Shown one piece after another: positions 25,881-35,793 of a DNA stretch of 41,829 bases. A program made the translations under genes and the position numbers. This DNA comes from Anaerophaga thermohalophila str. Valhall (lineage in GTDB: Bacteria; Bacteroidota; Bacteroidia; Bacteroidales; Marinilabiliaceae): positions 1 to 41,829 of the forward strand of contig NZ_AHZV01000234.1 in assembly GCF_000250735.1 (NCBI RefSeq), given 5' to 3'. Under the pieces are notes generated by a model. That model saw only the letters and a program-made list of their open reading frames with translations, searched no databases and was not told where the DNA came from. The first letter of the stretch is position 1. Each line of letters begins with the position of its first letter.

Positions 25881-25965
25881 CACGGGTGTTTTTCTGACAC
25901 CAGATGGTGCAATCTTTAGATACCTTGCTGTCCCTTCTTGCTAAAAGGCAGCAGATGTCATCTGT

Positions 25966-26104
25966 TATCTAAATATCTAACAACCTAACAACCTAACGAC
26001 CTAATGACCTAACGACCTAATGACCTAATGACCTAATGACCTAATGACCTAATGACCTAACGACCTAACGACCTAACGACCTAACGACCTAACAATTCTA
26101 ACCA
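25966..26104 (+). repeat. 8-bp tandem array (GACCTAAT/GACCTAAC)
   Basis: About fourteen 8-bp units read GACCTAAY, flanked by CTAACAACCTAAC-type variants. It occupies most of the 335-bp gap between the two GH16 genes and ends about 40 bp before the ATG at 26145. T/C alternation in the last base of the unit is not random along the array. Confidence 0.8.
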
Positions 26105-26144
26105 TCTAACACCAAACCTCTGTCGATTTGGTAAACCGAAGACT

Positions 26145-27719
26145 ATGAAGAGAAATTCATTTAATAAAAATCTGAAAATGCCACCATGGGGAATGCCTCC
26201 TGGATTGACACTGATAATTTTTTTCCTGGTTGCGGGAATTTCCGGAATTATGGCCCAGGAGTGTACCTATCTTGTTTTTTCAGATGAGTTTGATTATCAG
26301 GGTGAACCCAATACCGAACATTGGAATTACGAGACAGGCGGTGGTGGCTGGGGCAATAACGAATTGCAGACTTATACCGACAGCCGGGATAATTCTTATG
26401 TGAGCAATGGTACTTTAAAAATTCATGCCAGGAAGTCTTCAACCGGAGTCTGGACTTCTGCTCGTATGGTAACATCAGGCAAAGCTTCATGGAAATACGG
26501 TAAGTTCGAAATAAGAGCCAAACTGCCTTATGGCGTGGGTACCTGGCCGGCCATCTGGATGATGCCTCAAAATTCTGTTTACGGTACCTGGCCCAAAAGC
26601 GGAGAAATTGATATTATGGAGCATGTGGGATACGATCCCGGAATTGTTCATGGCTCTGTTCATACAGAAGCCTTTAATCATAAAGATGGAACACAGAAAT
26701 CCGGTTCTGTTGAGGTTCCGGATGCTCAGGTTCAGTTTCATGTTTATGGTATTGAATGGACTCCTGATGAAATAAAATGGTTCGTGGATGGCGAGGAATA
26801 CTATTCTTTTTCAAATCTTCAGATTTCTTATAAAGAGTGGCCTTTTGATCAGCCTTTCTTCCTGATCCTGAATATTGCTATCGGTGGAGATTGGGGTGGT
26901 GCTCAGGGCATTGATCCCGATTTGGAAGAAGCCATCATGGAAATTGATTATGTAAGGGTCTATAAAACTTCGTTGCCCGATTTTACTATTAATGGACCAT
27001 CACTGGTTCAGAATGGCGAGGAAGTCACCTTTTCTGTGTCTTCCATTGAAGGTGTTTCTTATGAATGGTCTTTTCCTGAAGGAGTAGATATTATTGCTGG
27101 CAATACAACTAGTGAAATTACGGTGCAATGGGGAAACAGACCTGGAAATGTAGAGTGCAAAATGATTTCTGAATGCGAAGAAAAGTCGGGAGCGCCTTTA
27201 TTTGTCGATTTGAAAGTTATTCCCGATGCAGCTCCTTTTGTTTTGTCCGCCCTTAAGGATGACGGAAGTTCTGCATGGCAGATTCCCGAACAATCCATTG
27301 AAAACAATTTTTCGTTACAGCCGGATGGAAACGGTGTAAGGGTGGATTTTTCGATCTCCGACCCGGCTGCAAATCCGAAAATCAACTTGCCTATAGGTTT
27401 TACTGCTGACTTTGAAGAGTTCAGAAATGTACGCGTCGCTTTGAAGGTTTTGGATGGAGATGCTCCGGGAGTAATGCGTTTCGATTTTATCGACAGCGAC
27501 GGCAGGGTGAATACTGCCGATTTGTTCAAGATAAGCGATCCTGTCAAGAATAACCACTTTCATATTTATGAGCATCGGTTTATTGGTAGTTCTTCATCGT
27601 GGAATATGCATGAGATAACGGAAGTTCGTCTTTATGTAAATTATGGAATTACCGGCAGGAGTGGTGAGGGGACATTTGTACTGGGTGATATCCAAATGGC
27701 CCCCGATGGGTTTTTGTAG
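26145..27719 (+). CDS. GH16 glucanase with PKD and CBM-like domains, N-terminal part (frameshift)
   Basis: This 524-codon frame encodes a signal peptide or membrane segment (LTLIIFFLVAGISGIMAQ), then a GH16 domain at about 42-277. Catalytic KSGEIDIMEHVG has Glu154, Asp156 and Glu159. A PKD/Ig-like domain follows at about 280-365 (FTINGPSLVQNGEEVTFSVS). Then comes a beta-sandwich module at about 370-520 resembling a carbohydrate-binding domain (FEEFRNVRVALKVLDGD). The frame stops at TAG (27717-27719) right after MAPDGFL, but the next frame continues with VEPVIPDSEQFVLNLN and a second copy of the same module. One extra T in the run at 27711-27715 joins the frames. The intact protein would be about 777 residues, secreted by the type IX system. 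Confidence 0.9.
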   Translation: MKRNSFNKNLKMPPWGMPPGLTLIIFFLVAGISGIMAQECTYLVFSDEFDYQGEPNTEHWNYETGGGGWGNNELQTYTDSRDNSYVSNGTLKIHARKSSTGVWTSARMVTSGKASWKYGKFEIRAKLPYGVGTWPAIWMMPQNSVYGTWPKSGEIDIMEHVGYDPGIVHGSVHTEAFNHKDGTQKSGSVEVPDAQVQFHVYGIEWTPDEIKWFVDGEEYYSFSNLQISYKEWPFDQPFFLILNIAIGGDWGGAQGIDPDLEEAIMEIDYVRVYKTSLPDFTINGPSLVQNGEEVTFSVSSIEGVSYEWSFPEGVDIIAGNTTSEITVQWGNRPGNVECKMISECEEKSGAPLFVDLKVIPDAAPFVLSALKDDGSSAWQIPEQSIENNFSLQPDGNGVRVDFSISDPAANPKINLPIGFTADFEEFRNVRVALKVLDGDAPGVMRFDFIDSDGRVNTADLFKISDPVKNNHFHIYEHRFIGSSSSWNMHEITEVRLYVNYGITGRSGEGTFVLGDIQMAPDGFL

Positions 27720-27748
27720 AACCCGTAATTCCGGATTCTGAACAATTT

Positions 27749-28477
27749 GTGCTTAACCTAAATACAGGGAACGATGGCTGGCAGGTATCAGAACCTTTAT
27801 CGGAACAAATCGCTTTGTCAGGTGGTGAGAGTTTGCACATTGCCTATTCAGGGATTGAAGCATCGGATAATAATTATATAAAAATCAATTTTTCTAATCC
27901 GATTGATTTACATGCTTTTGGACAGATTAATATGGAATTTGTTCCAGGGGGTGATTTCCCGGGAAGGATGAAAATAGGACTAATAGATGAAAATGGAATT
28001 TTGAACAAAAATGACTTGTTTGTTGTGTCCGACTTTTCTTTTGTTGATCAGAATGAAAATATTCTCACTTATGGCTATGGAAAAGTTGATGACGGAGGCG
28101 AGTTTCTGCCGTGCAGAATATCGGAAATAAGAATCTGGATGGATAGCGATGAGGGTAATTCGGGTATCGTTGATTTCAGCATTTCAGATATCTACTTTAG
28201 CGAACTCGATTTTGGAAGCGGAATATTCAACGAATTGCATTACGAAAGTATTCGCCTCTGGCCCAATCCTGTGAAGGAATATGTCTTTTTCGATCAAAAC
28301 AATGAATGGTTTGACCGGTGGCAAATATACAATCTGACCGGGAAAATTGTTTCCGCGGGAATATTAAATAATTTTCAGGAAAGAATCCGCCTTTCCGGAT
28401 TAAGTAGCGGATTGTACTTTTTGAAACTTTATAATAAACAAGGTAATGTGCGGGTCGGAAAGTTTTTTGTGAAGTAA
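27749..28477 (+). CDS. C-terminal part of GH16 enzyme: CBM-like module plus T9SS sorting domain (frameshift)
   Basis: The frame, open already from about 27713, is shown here from a GTG that is unlikely to be a true start. Residues 1-155 repeat the beta-sandwich module of the upstream part (HAFGQINMEFVPGGDF ... DENGILNKNDLFVVSDFS matching DSDGRVNTADLFKISDPV upstream). The last about 80 residues form a type A type IX secretion C-terminal domain: LWPNPVKEYVFFD, WQIYNLTGKIVSAG, IRLSGLSSGLYFLKL and the terminal VRVGKFFVK. The intact enzyme would therefore be secreted through T9SS. As read, the catalytic part would lack its export tail. Confidence 0.88.
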   Translation: MLNLNTGNDGWQVSEPLSEQIALSGGESLHIAYSGIEASDNNYIKINFSNPIDLHAFGQINMEFVPGGDFPGRMKIGLIDENGILNKNDLFVVSDFSFVDQNENILTYGYGKVDDGGEFLPCRISEIRIWMDSDEGNSGIVDFSISDIYFSELDFGSGIFNELHYESIRLWPNPVKEYVFFDQNNEWFDRWQIYNLTGKIVSAGILNNFQERIRLSGLSSGLYFLKLYNKQGNVRVGKFFVK

Positions 28478-28489
28478 GAACAATTTAAC

Positions 28490-28560
28490 CTGCATTATTC
28501 ATAAATTTTCGTCCATGCCGATAATTGGGCATTGTAATAGATTATTTATGAATAATGCAG
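28490..28560. repeat. Perfect 17-bp inverted repeat element (71 bp)
   Basis: CTGCATTATTCATAAAT at 28490-28506 is the exact reverse complement of ATTTATGAATAATGCAG at 28544-28560. The 37-base interior also contains GCCGATAATTGGGC. It begins 13 bases after the PUL's last stop codon. It could be a terminator-like hairpin or a very small mobile element. Confidence 0.65.
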
Positions 28561-28600
28561 TTTAAACCTTTGTGTCCTAAGGTTGTTATAAATATTGTAT

Positions 28601-28723
28601 TAATTTTGCACTTTCGATTTGTGAAAAGTATAGTTTAGGTCCTCTTTTTTTCATAGCCATAGAGATTAAATATGAGGACATAAAATCCCCTGCATTTTAC
28701 TGATTGCAGGGGATTGTTTTTTT
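28601..28723 (+). ncRNA. Candidate small RNA unit (promoter, stem, terminator)
   Basis: TAATTTTG at 28601-28608 fits the -7 consensus; a TTG lies upstream at 28583. About 110 bases follow without any open reading frame. They contain a GTCCTC ... GAGGAC pair (about 28639 and 28674) enclosing an A/U-rich loop. They end in a strong terminator (28684-28715, then seven T). The size is similar to 6S-like RNAs, but I cannot assign a family. The terminator alone might simply serve the PUL. Confidence 0.35.
28684..28723. terminator. Strong bidirectional terminator
   Basis: AATCCCCTGCA pairs perfectly with TGCAGGGGATT, followed by GTTTTTTT on the plus strand and TTTTATG on the minus strand. It separates the plus-strand PUL from the convergent minus-strand lipoprotein gene. 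Confidence 0.85.
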
Positions 28724-28739
28724 GAGAAAACAGATTCCC

Positions 28740-30137
28740 TCAGTACATTTCCGTACTGTTCATCGTATGGAAAGTGTAAAACGTGGTTTGTTCAGGTTCA
28801 ATTTCCACTCGAATACTGGAGCTGTCGGAATTCTTGCCTGTAAATTGCAGATCGACAAAATGCTCCCCCTCTGGCAGCGATATCCGGGCATAAGATACCG
28901 AATGTGGCAAAGATTGCCAGTTGCGTGTATCGGCTCTTTCGGTGAGTGTGTTAACAATGCTGACAATGGTACCAAGATTTTCGTTTTCGTTATTGGCTAA
29001 TTCTTCCATTGCTTTTTTGGTGGCAACACGCAATAAGGCATTTCCCAGTTCGCGCACCATGCGATCGTGCAGACACTGAAAGGCTATTTTATTGATGTCT
29101 TCAGCTTTTTCAAAAGTGATGGTCGTGTCATTGTAAGAGACCATTCCTGTGGAAAACAAAGGCTTACGTTCAATATATCTGGGAAATGCAACACTGAAAA
29201 AAGAAAGGTCTTTAAAAGCAGCTCTTTCTCTTGAGGAAAGATGAGAGGAATGATAAGAATAATTAAGCCCGAGTTCCGGATTTCCCAGTGTGACAAACCC
29301 GTTGCTGAAACCGTAGTTGGTAATGGTAATGTTCCATTCCGATTTTACCGGTCCCATGCCGTTAAGCCAGAAAAGTAAAAGTTCACCATGGTTCTTTTCC
29401 GGTAATTCCGGGGCTTTCATATTAAATTGATTCTCGTATCGAATCACTTCGTCATCGAAACCTGTAAGTTTTGCCGTACGAAGGAGGTCTTTTTTTAGCT
29501 GCTCCGGGGCGCCCATGCCGAACAATTCTGAATAATCATCTTCATATACTTCCAAAGCATTGCGGTAGGCAATAAATGCGTTGTTGTAATCTTTGGCGGC
29601 ATCGTAAATCATCCCAATCAGGTTATGGGCAAAAGCATCGCGCTGGTACTTGTTTTTATGATCCTTGTACTTGTCGTTGATCTGTTGCAGGCGTATGTTG
29701 ATTCGTCGGGCTTCCACCAGCGCACCTTCCAGGTCGTTCAAAGCAATAAAGTCAAGCGCTTTATAAAAATGAACCATAATGGCTTCAAAATCTTCAGGAC
29801 GGTAAGGTTTTACCATGGGATTGGAGATCAGCGACAACGCCTCCCATCCAAATTGTTTCGAATAATCTTCAATATAATAATCGGCCTGATTCAGAAAATC
29901 AATACTTTTTCGGTAATCCCCCATCATGTAGGCAACAACTCCACGATTCATATAATAGAGAACCCTGTTATTGTTTTGCGACCATTTTGTGTCGTTGGCC
30001 AGCATCCGGTCAGCTTTTACGAACTGACCTTTTGCTATGCTCGACTGTACCTGATAGGTTTTTTGATAAAAAGTAGCGCAGGCGGCAATTGCTGCTACCA
30101 GCGCTATTGTGAACAAAACCTTCAGATACCGATTCAT
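28740..30137 (-). CDS. COG3014-type TPR lipoprotein
   Basis: This 465-residue protein has lipobox AAIAAC (Cys20) followed by ATFYQKTYQVQ. Residues 30-230 are helical TPR-like repeats (RVLYYMNRGVVAYMMGDYRKSIDFLNQAD; AFAHNLIGMIYDAAKDYNNAFIAYRNALEVYEDD). The C-terminal half is beta-rich and contains GELLLFWLNGMGPVKSEWNI and FPRYIERKPL, features of the COG3014 family. In many bacteria this gene neighbours an LpoB-like gene, as here (30339-30929), suggesting a role near peptidoglycan synthesis, which is inferred only from context. Confidence 0.82.
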   Translation of the reverse strand: MNRYLKVLFTIALVAAIAACATFYQKTYQVQSSIAKGQFVKADRMLANDTKWSQNNNRVLYYMNRGVVAYMMGDYRKSIDFLNQADYYIEDYSKQFGWEALSLISNPMVKPYRPEDFEAIMVHFYKALDFIALNDLEGALVEARRINIRLQQINDKYKDHKNKYQRDAFAHNLIGMIYDAAKDYNNAFIAYRNALEVYEDDYSELFGMGAPEQLKKDLLRTAKLTGFDDEVIRYENQFNMKAPELPEKNHGELLLFWLNGMGPVKSEWNITITNYGFSNGFVTLGNPELGLNYSYHSSHLSSRERAAFKDLSFFSVAFPRYIERKPLFSTGMVSYNDTTITFEKAEDINKIAFQCLHDRMVRELGNALLRVATKKAMEELANNENENLGTIVSIVNTLTERADTRNWQSLPHSVSYARISLPEGEHFVDLQFTGKNSDSSSIRVEIEPEQTTFYTFHTMNSTEMY

Positions 30138-30145
30138 AGAGGACG

Positions 30146-30300
30146 ATTATCAATTACCAATTATCAATTACCAATTAACCAATTTTTGCAGACCAAACGG
30201 CATAGCTGGACAAAACCCGAAACCCAAAACCAGCAACCAGCAACCAGCAACCAGCAACCAGTAACCAGCAACCAGCAACCAGAATCTTTCCAATTGCCTA
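30146..30300 (+). repeat. Modular tandem-repeat element, third copy
   Basis: AATTATC/AATTACC units (30146-30182), a linker TTTTTGCAGACCAAACGGC ... GGACAAAACCCG, CAACCAG units (30229-30282), and then GAATCTTTCCAATTG and CGATCTACCGACC phrases. The order matches 10441-10737. It fills the gap between the COG3014 and LpoB-like genes. Confidence 0.72.
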
Positions 30301-30338
30301 CCGATCTACCGACCTATGCCCGGAAAAGCGTCCGGCAC

Positions 30339-30929
30339 TTAATTCTTTATATACTTTCTGATTTTCTTTTCCCCGATCCAGACAATTTCGCTGGTTTCTA
30401 TATCGGTAAGCTCCAGATTGACCTGATAGTAGTTGACCCTTTCATTTTTATAAGTATCAACAATGGAAGAGATGTCTCCGTTGAGGATAAAGTCTGCCCC
30501 CAGTTCTTTGCCCCAGGCTTTAACGGTTTCGGGCGAAGCAAATTCCTGTTGGGCTGCTCGTTCGCGACGAAGCTCTTCACGCTTGTCACCGGCCTGAACC
30601 AGGCGAACTTTCCCGGAGTTGATAAAGGCTCTCTCCACATCTTTGATGAAAGTCTCAGCTTCAATGTGTTCATGTGATTTGTTGTAAACCAGGCCGACGA
30701 TTACAACCGGTCTTTTACCGTCATGCTTTTCCTGGAAATTCAGGAGCCATTGTGCGTCTAAAATCTGCTCAACCATGGCCTCCGCCACCATTCGGGAATC
30801 AGTATCATTCCATCGTCCGCTGAGGTCTATTACTTCTTCGGTACCGATACGTTCAACCTTTCTGGTTGCACAACTTTGCAATATAGCCACCAGGGCAAGC
30901 AAAGAGAGAAAATAAATTGGCGTTTTCAT
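30339..30929 (-). CDS. LpoB-like penicillin-binding protein activator lipoprotein
   Basis: The 196-residue protein has a lipobox LQSC (Cys20) and the family signature VIDLSGRWNDTDSRMVAEAM at 34-53. Later come PVVIVGLVYNKSHEHIEAETFIKDVERAFINSGKVRLV and GADFILNGDISSI. E. coli LpoB is an outer-membrane lipoprotein that stimulates the peptidoglycan synthase PBP1b; Bacteroidota homologues are not well studied. It precedes the COG3014 gene on the same strand, likely as a functional pair. Confidence 0.85.
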   Translation of the reverse strand: MKTPIYFLSLLALVAILQSCATRKVERIGTEEVIDLSGRWNDTDSRMVAEAMVEQILDAQWLLNFQEKHDGKRPVVIVGLVYNKSHEHIEAETFIKDVERAFINSGKVRLVQAGDKREELRRERAAQQEFASPETVKAWGKELGADFILNGDISSIVDTYKNERVNYYQVNLELTDIETSEIVWIGEKKIRKYIKN

Positions 30930-31054
30930 ATTTATTTTGTTTAAGTTCTGAAAAATGAATGGTCAAATATTTTAGACATTCGCCTGTTGAAAAGAAAATA
31001 TCTAATATCCAAACAACTACTAACTACCAACTAAAAACTATTAACTAAAAACTG

Positions 31055-31585
31055 TTAATTCTCCAGGTATCGCTCTATTTGTTCAATAAGTTTTTCCGGT
31101 TCATAACCGGGCAATTCAAATGTCAAATCCAATGCATCGTCATGAACCCCGGCAAAACCAATTTTCAACCCGGCCTTAGAAAGTTTGAGAACTGCAGCCG
31201 GTGCAAAATCTTTGCAGGTTGAAAACACAAACAGCGCATCCGGGTTAGCCGATGTAAATTCAATAACTTCTTCGCTCTTTGGCAAAAAGAAATATGAAAA
31301 ATCTTTCAACGTCGAAAAATAGACTGTTTTGTCGCTGATGAAATTTTCTTCCGGTTTTATTGTATTGAAGTAACCCAGTGCCCGCACCTCTGTACCTTGT
31401 GCCTGCAACTTTTTAATAAAGGCCTTTACAGTTTTTCGACACCGTTCTGAACCGGCATCAAAAAATATGCCGACATTCTTTAAATCACTAATCTTCTTCA
31501 TCTGCACATGGCGATGCTGCTTTTTTAGTTGACGTCGCAACAACAAATTCCCGATTGTTTCTCTTTGTTTTCTGAATGGTATCAC
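31055..31585 (-). CDS. DUF6913-type Bacteroidota protein
   Basis: The 176-residue protein starts with GTG at 31585; no ATG nearby fits better. A basic N-terminus (RKQRETIGNLLLRRQLKKQHRHVQ) precedes KNVGIFFDAGSERCRKTVKAFIKKLQAQGTEVRALGYFN. FSTLKDFSYFFLPKSEEVIEF follows and then FELPGYEPEKLIEQIERYLEN at the end. This order is seen in a Bacteroidota-specific family of unknown function. The adjacent ligA gene on the same strand is upstream, separated by repeats. Confidence 0.72.
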   Translation of the reverse strand: MIPFRKQRETIGNLLLRRQLKKQHRHVQMKKISDLKNVGIFFDAGSERCRKTVKAFIKKLQAQGTEVRALGYFNTIKPEENFISDKTVYFSTLKDFSYFFLPKSEEVIEFTSANPDALFVFSTCKDFAPAAVLKLSKAGLKIGFAGVHDDALDLTFELPGYEPEKLIEQIERYLEN

Positions 31586-31606
31586 GAGTGTTAATTTTTT
31601 CTATGA

Positions 31607-31752
31607 ATGAGTGCAGTCTAAAAAGCATCTTTATTGCCAAACTCTGTGTTGTTTTAAATTTTTGCATATTCATTAACAACGAGTTAACTCTGGTACAAAA
31701 AATTAAAACGCCTGGATTTTGACAAAAATATGTCTTATTATACCACATTCAT
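31607..31752 (-). repeat. MITE-like element, family 3, copy 4
   Basis: The ends are ATGAGTGCAGTCTAAAAAGC and TATTATACCACATTCAT. The interior matches the copies at 11807 and 14180 apart from scattered substitutions. It lies 22 bp upstream of the GTG start of the DUF6913 gene, the same relation as the copies before aguA and the MscS gene. Confidence 0.8.
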
Positions 31753-32132
31753 GAATAAATTTACTGTCAAAAATTATTTGATTCAATGTAAACCTCTGTA
31801 AAACTTTTTCAGTTGTCTGGCAAGGTGGAGTCACTCAATTTGGGCGGCTCTGCCTCTCATAATAAAAATTTTGCGTCGCATTATGGCGTCTGCGCTTAGG
31901 CTCTAAAAAGGTTGAGCAATTGGTAACCAGCATCCCTAAATACAGCATCTTCACTCCGTCCCCGAGATTCTCTGAAAGGAGAAACCCGGTTCGTGGTTCG
32001 CAGTACTCAAGAAACAAGAAATTCCGAAATAGCAACTCCAACAATCTAACAACTCAACAACTCAACAACTCAACAACTCAACAACTCAACAAATTAACAC
32101 CCCTAACAATCTAACAATCCCAATAAGCAGCA
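31753..32132. repeat. Intergenic region: family 2 copy and AACAACTC array
   Basis: A family 2 element spans about 31794-31910 (TCTGGCAAGGTGGAGTCACTC, then TTTTGCGTCGCATTATGGCG, with a 4-base addition relative to other copies). An 8-bp tandem array of AACAACTC repeats at 32048-32093. No gene is credible between DUF6913 and ligA. Confidence 0.7.
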
Positions 32133-34136
<2,004 letters not shown>

Positions 34137-34179
34137 TTATGACTGGTTTTAATTTAAATTACACTGGATTGCCGGTTAG

Positions 34180-34187
34180 CAAATTTA
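34180..34187 (-). promoter_or_regulatory. Candidate -7 element for ligA
   Basis: On the minus strand TAAATTTG matches TAnnTTTG and would start transcription about 35 bases before the ATG at 34136. A canonical -33 TTTG is not present at 19-21 bases. Confidence 0.35.
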
Positions 34188-34257
34188 GCTTTTTTGATGG
34201 AAACGAGCATGACAAAGATTGTGATAACTTGCCCCGCTCATTCGTCATAAAGTGATG

Positions 34258-35238
34258 TTAACTGATCATTCCGTTTTCTTTAAACCACTGAACAGCCTGT
34301 TCAATTCCCTTTTTAGTTGCATCAAAGTGGACACCAAGCTTGTCCGATACCTTCCGATTTGTATAAAAATTGCTAACACACAATATTTTCATGTTGGTTA
34401 ATGAAAGTTGTGTTTTAATACCGGTCAGCCGGAAAACTGTGCCGAGATAACCGGCTAAATAAAGCAAAAATCGTGGAATAGTTATGATTAACGGGCTTTT
34501 CGAAGAGAATTCAGATAATTTCGTGAAGAATTCTTTATACGATAGATTTTCGCCTGCCAGCAAATATGCCTGCCCGTTTTTCCCTTTTTCAAGAGCGGCC
34601 ACAACACCTTTGGCTGCGTCGATAACGTTGACGAAGTTTTTGCCACCGGGCGGGCAAAAGATGATTTTTTTGTTATAGCCCATCATGATGATTCGTCCCG
34701 AGCTTGGTTTACCATCATAGGGGCCGATCATAAAAGTAGGGTTAACCACTGTAACTTCAATTTTGTCTTTGTATTGCAGTACCTTTTGTTGTCCTTCAAG
34801 TTTGCTTCGTGCATAAAAGGATTTTGTAAATGGCGGACTTATACTGAGACCTTCGTGTCCCGGGGTTGTTGCTGAACCAAAGCCAAATGCATTTGCAGTA
34901 GAAATGTATACAAACTTTTTTACACCCCGGTCGATGCATATTTTAACCAGTTTTTCGGATGCATCAACGTTGACAAGTTTATAGGGTTGGTAGCTTAAAA
35001 AATTTTGTGCTGTTAAGGCTGCCGCATGAATAACGTAATCACACCCTGTTACCGCCTTATCTAAAGCATCGTTAGAAGTAATATCACCTTCGGTTAATTC
35101 AAGTTCGTCTGGAATGGGGGCATTAAATTTCCGCGAATTCCTCAATAATCCACGAACTTTGTATCCCTTTTCCAGCAGGGCGAGTATGACATTAGTCGCT
35201 AAAAGTCCGTTTGCTCCTGTTACTAATACTTTAGGCAT
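34258..35238 (-). CDS. NAD-dependent epimerase/dehydratase (extended SDR)
   Basis: The 326-residue protein has the Rossmann dinucleotide motif VTGANGLLATNVILALLEKGYKVRGLLR (6-33). Other extended-SDR features are EGDITSNDALDKAVTGCDYVIHAAA (49-73) and the catalytic YARSKLEGQ (YxxxK). It resembles dihydroflavonol-4-reductase-like and 3-beta-HSD-like members, which reduce or oxidise sugars, lipids or polyketide-like ketones. The exact substrate is unknown. An unrelated classical SDR lies upstream on the same strand across a 555-bp repeat-rich gap. Confidence 0.88.
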   Translation of the reverse strand: MPKVLVTGANGLLATNVILALLEKGYKVRGLLRNSRKFNAPIPDELELTEGDITSNDALDKAVTGCDYVIHAAALTAQNFLSYQPYKLVNVDASEKLVKICIDRGVKKFVYISTANAFGFGSATTPGHEGLSISPPFTKSFYARSKLEGQQKVLQYKDKIEVTVVNPTFMIGPYDGKPSSGRIIMMGYNKKIIFCPPGGKNFVNVIDAAKGVVAALEKGKNGQAYLLAGENLSYKEFFTKLSEFSSKSPLIITIPRFLLYLAGYLGTVFRLTGIKTQLSLTNMKILCVSNFYTNRKVSDKLGVHFDATKKGIEQAVQWFKENGMIS

Positions 35239-35793
35239 ATTGTCAAAAGTATTTGATTTTCATTAGTATAAAATTTATTTTTAAGGCCTGATGGAACTCG
35301 TCCCGAGCAATCGGGACTCGTTTCTACAGACAAAAAAAGTAAAAAGATTTTGCGTTAAATGAGAGCAGTGACCAAACTTGTTTGTGTCAATGCCGAACGC
35401 AGCAAAATTCAGCTATGCTAAAAAATGCCGTCGCGCAAAGAAATTCTAAAAATCAGATTGTTTTTCTTAACGGAATTTCTTTGAGGCGACCGTACCTCTG
35501 AACTGTGTAAAAGTATTCAGAACGCACATAAATACTGGATTTCATTAAATCCATTTCATTTTAGTCGGTCAGTAATGTCAATAGTCAGTTAAAAAAAGCC
35601 TGAACGGCAGAGACGCAATGACGCAAAGTTTTTATTATGAGAGGTAGAGATGCACAAATTGGGCGTCTTTACCTTACCAGACATCTGCAAAAGTTTAACG
35701 GAATATTGTAATGTTAAACTTATTCTTTTTGCGACTTTATAAAAAAGCGTTTCCGTTTTGAGTTTTCTCCCTTCTGCCTGTTTCCCTTCTCTC
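35239..35793. repeat. Repeat-rich intergenic region between the two SDR genes
   Basis: From the left: a 45-bp family copy (35258-35306, with CCTGATGGAACTCGTCC); a hairpin whose arms GTCGCGCAAAGAAATTC (35430-35446) and GAATTTCTTTGAGGCGAC (35473-35490) pair imperfectly; and a family 2 element in inverted orientation (35584-35702). No gene is seen. Confidence 0.7.

Noticed and set aside
29625-30677. A 350-codon open frame on the plus strand
   Set aside because: It is antisense to the COG3014 and LpoB-like genes and runs through the tandem-repeat gap between them. The minus-strand genes have clear families and lipoboxes; the plus frame translates repeats as Gln/Pro-rich strings.
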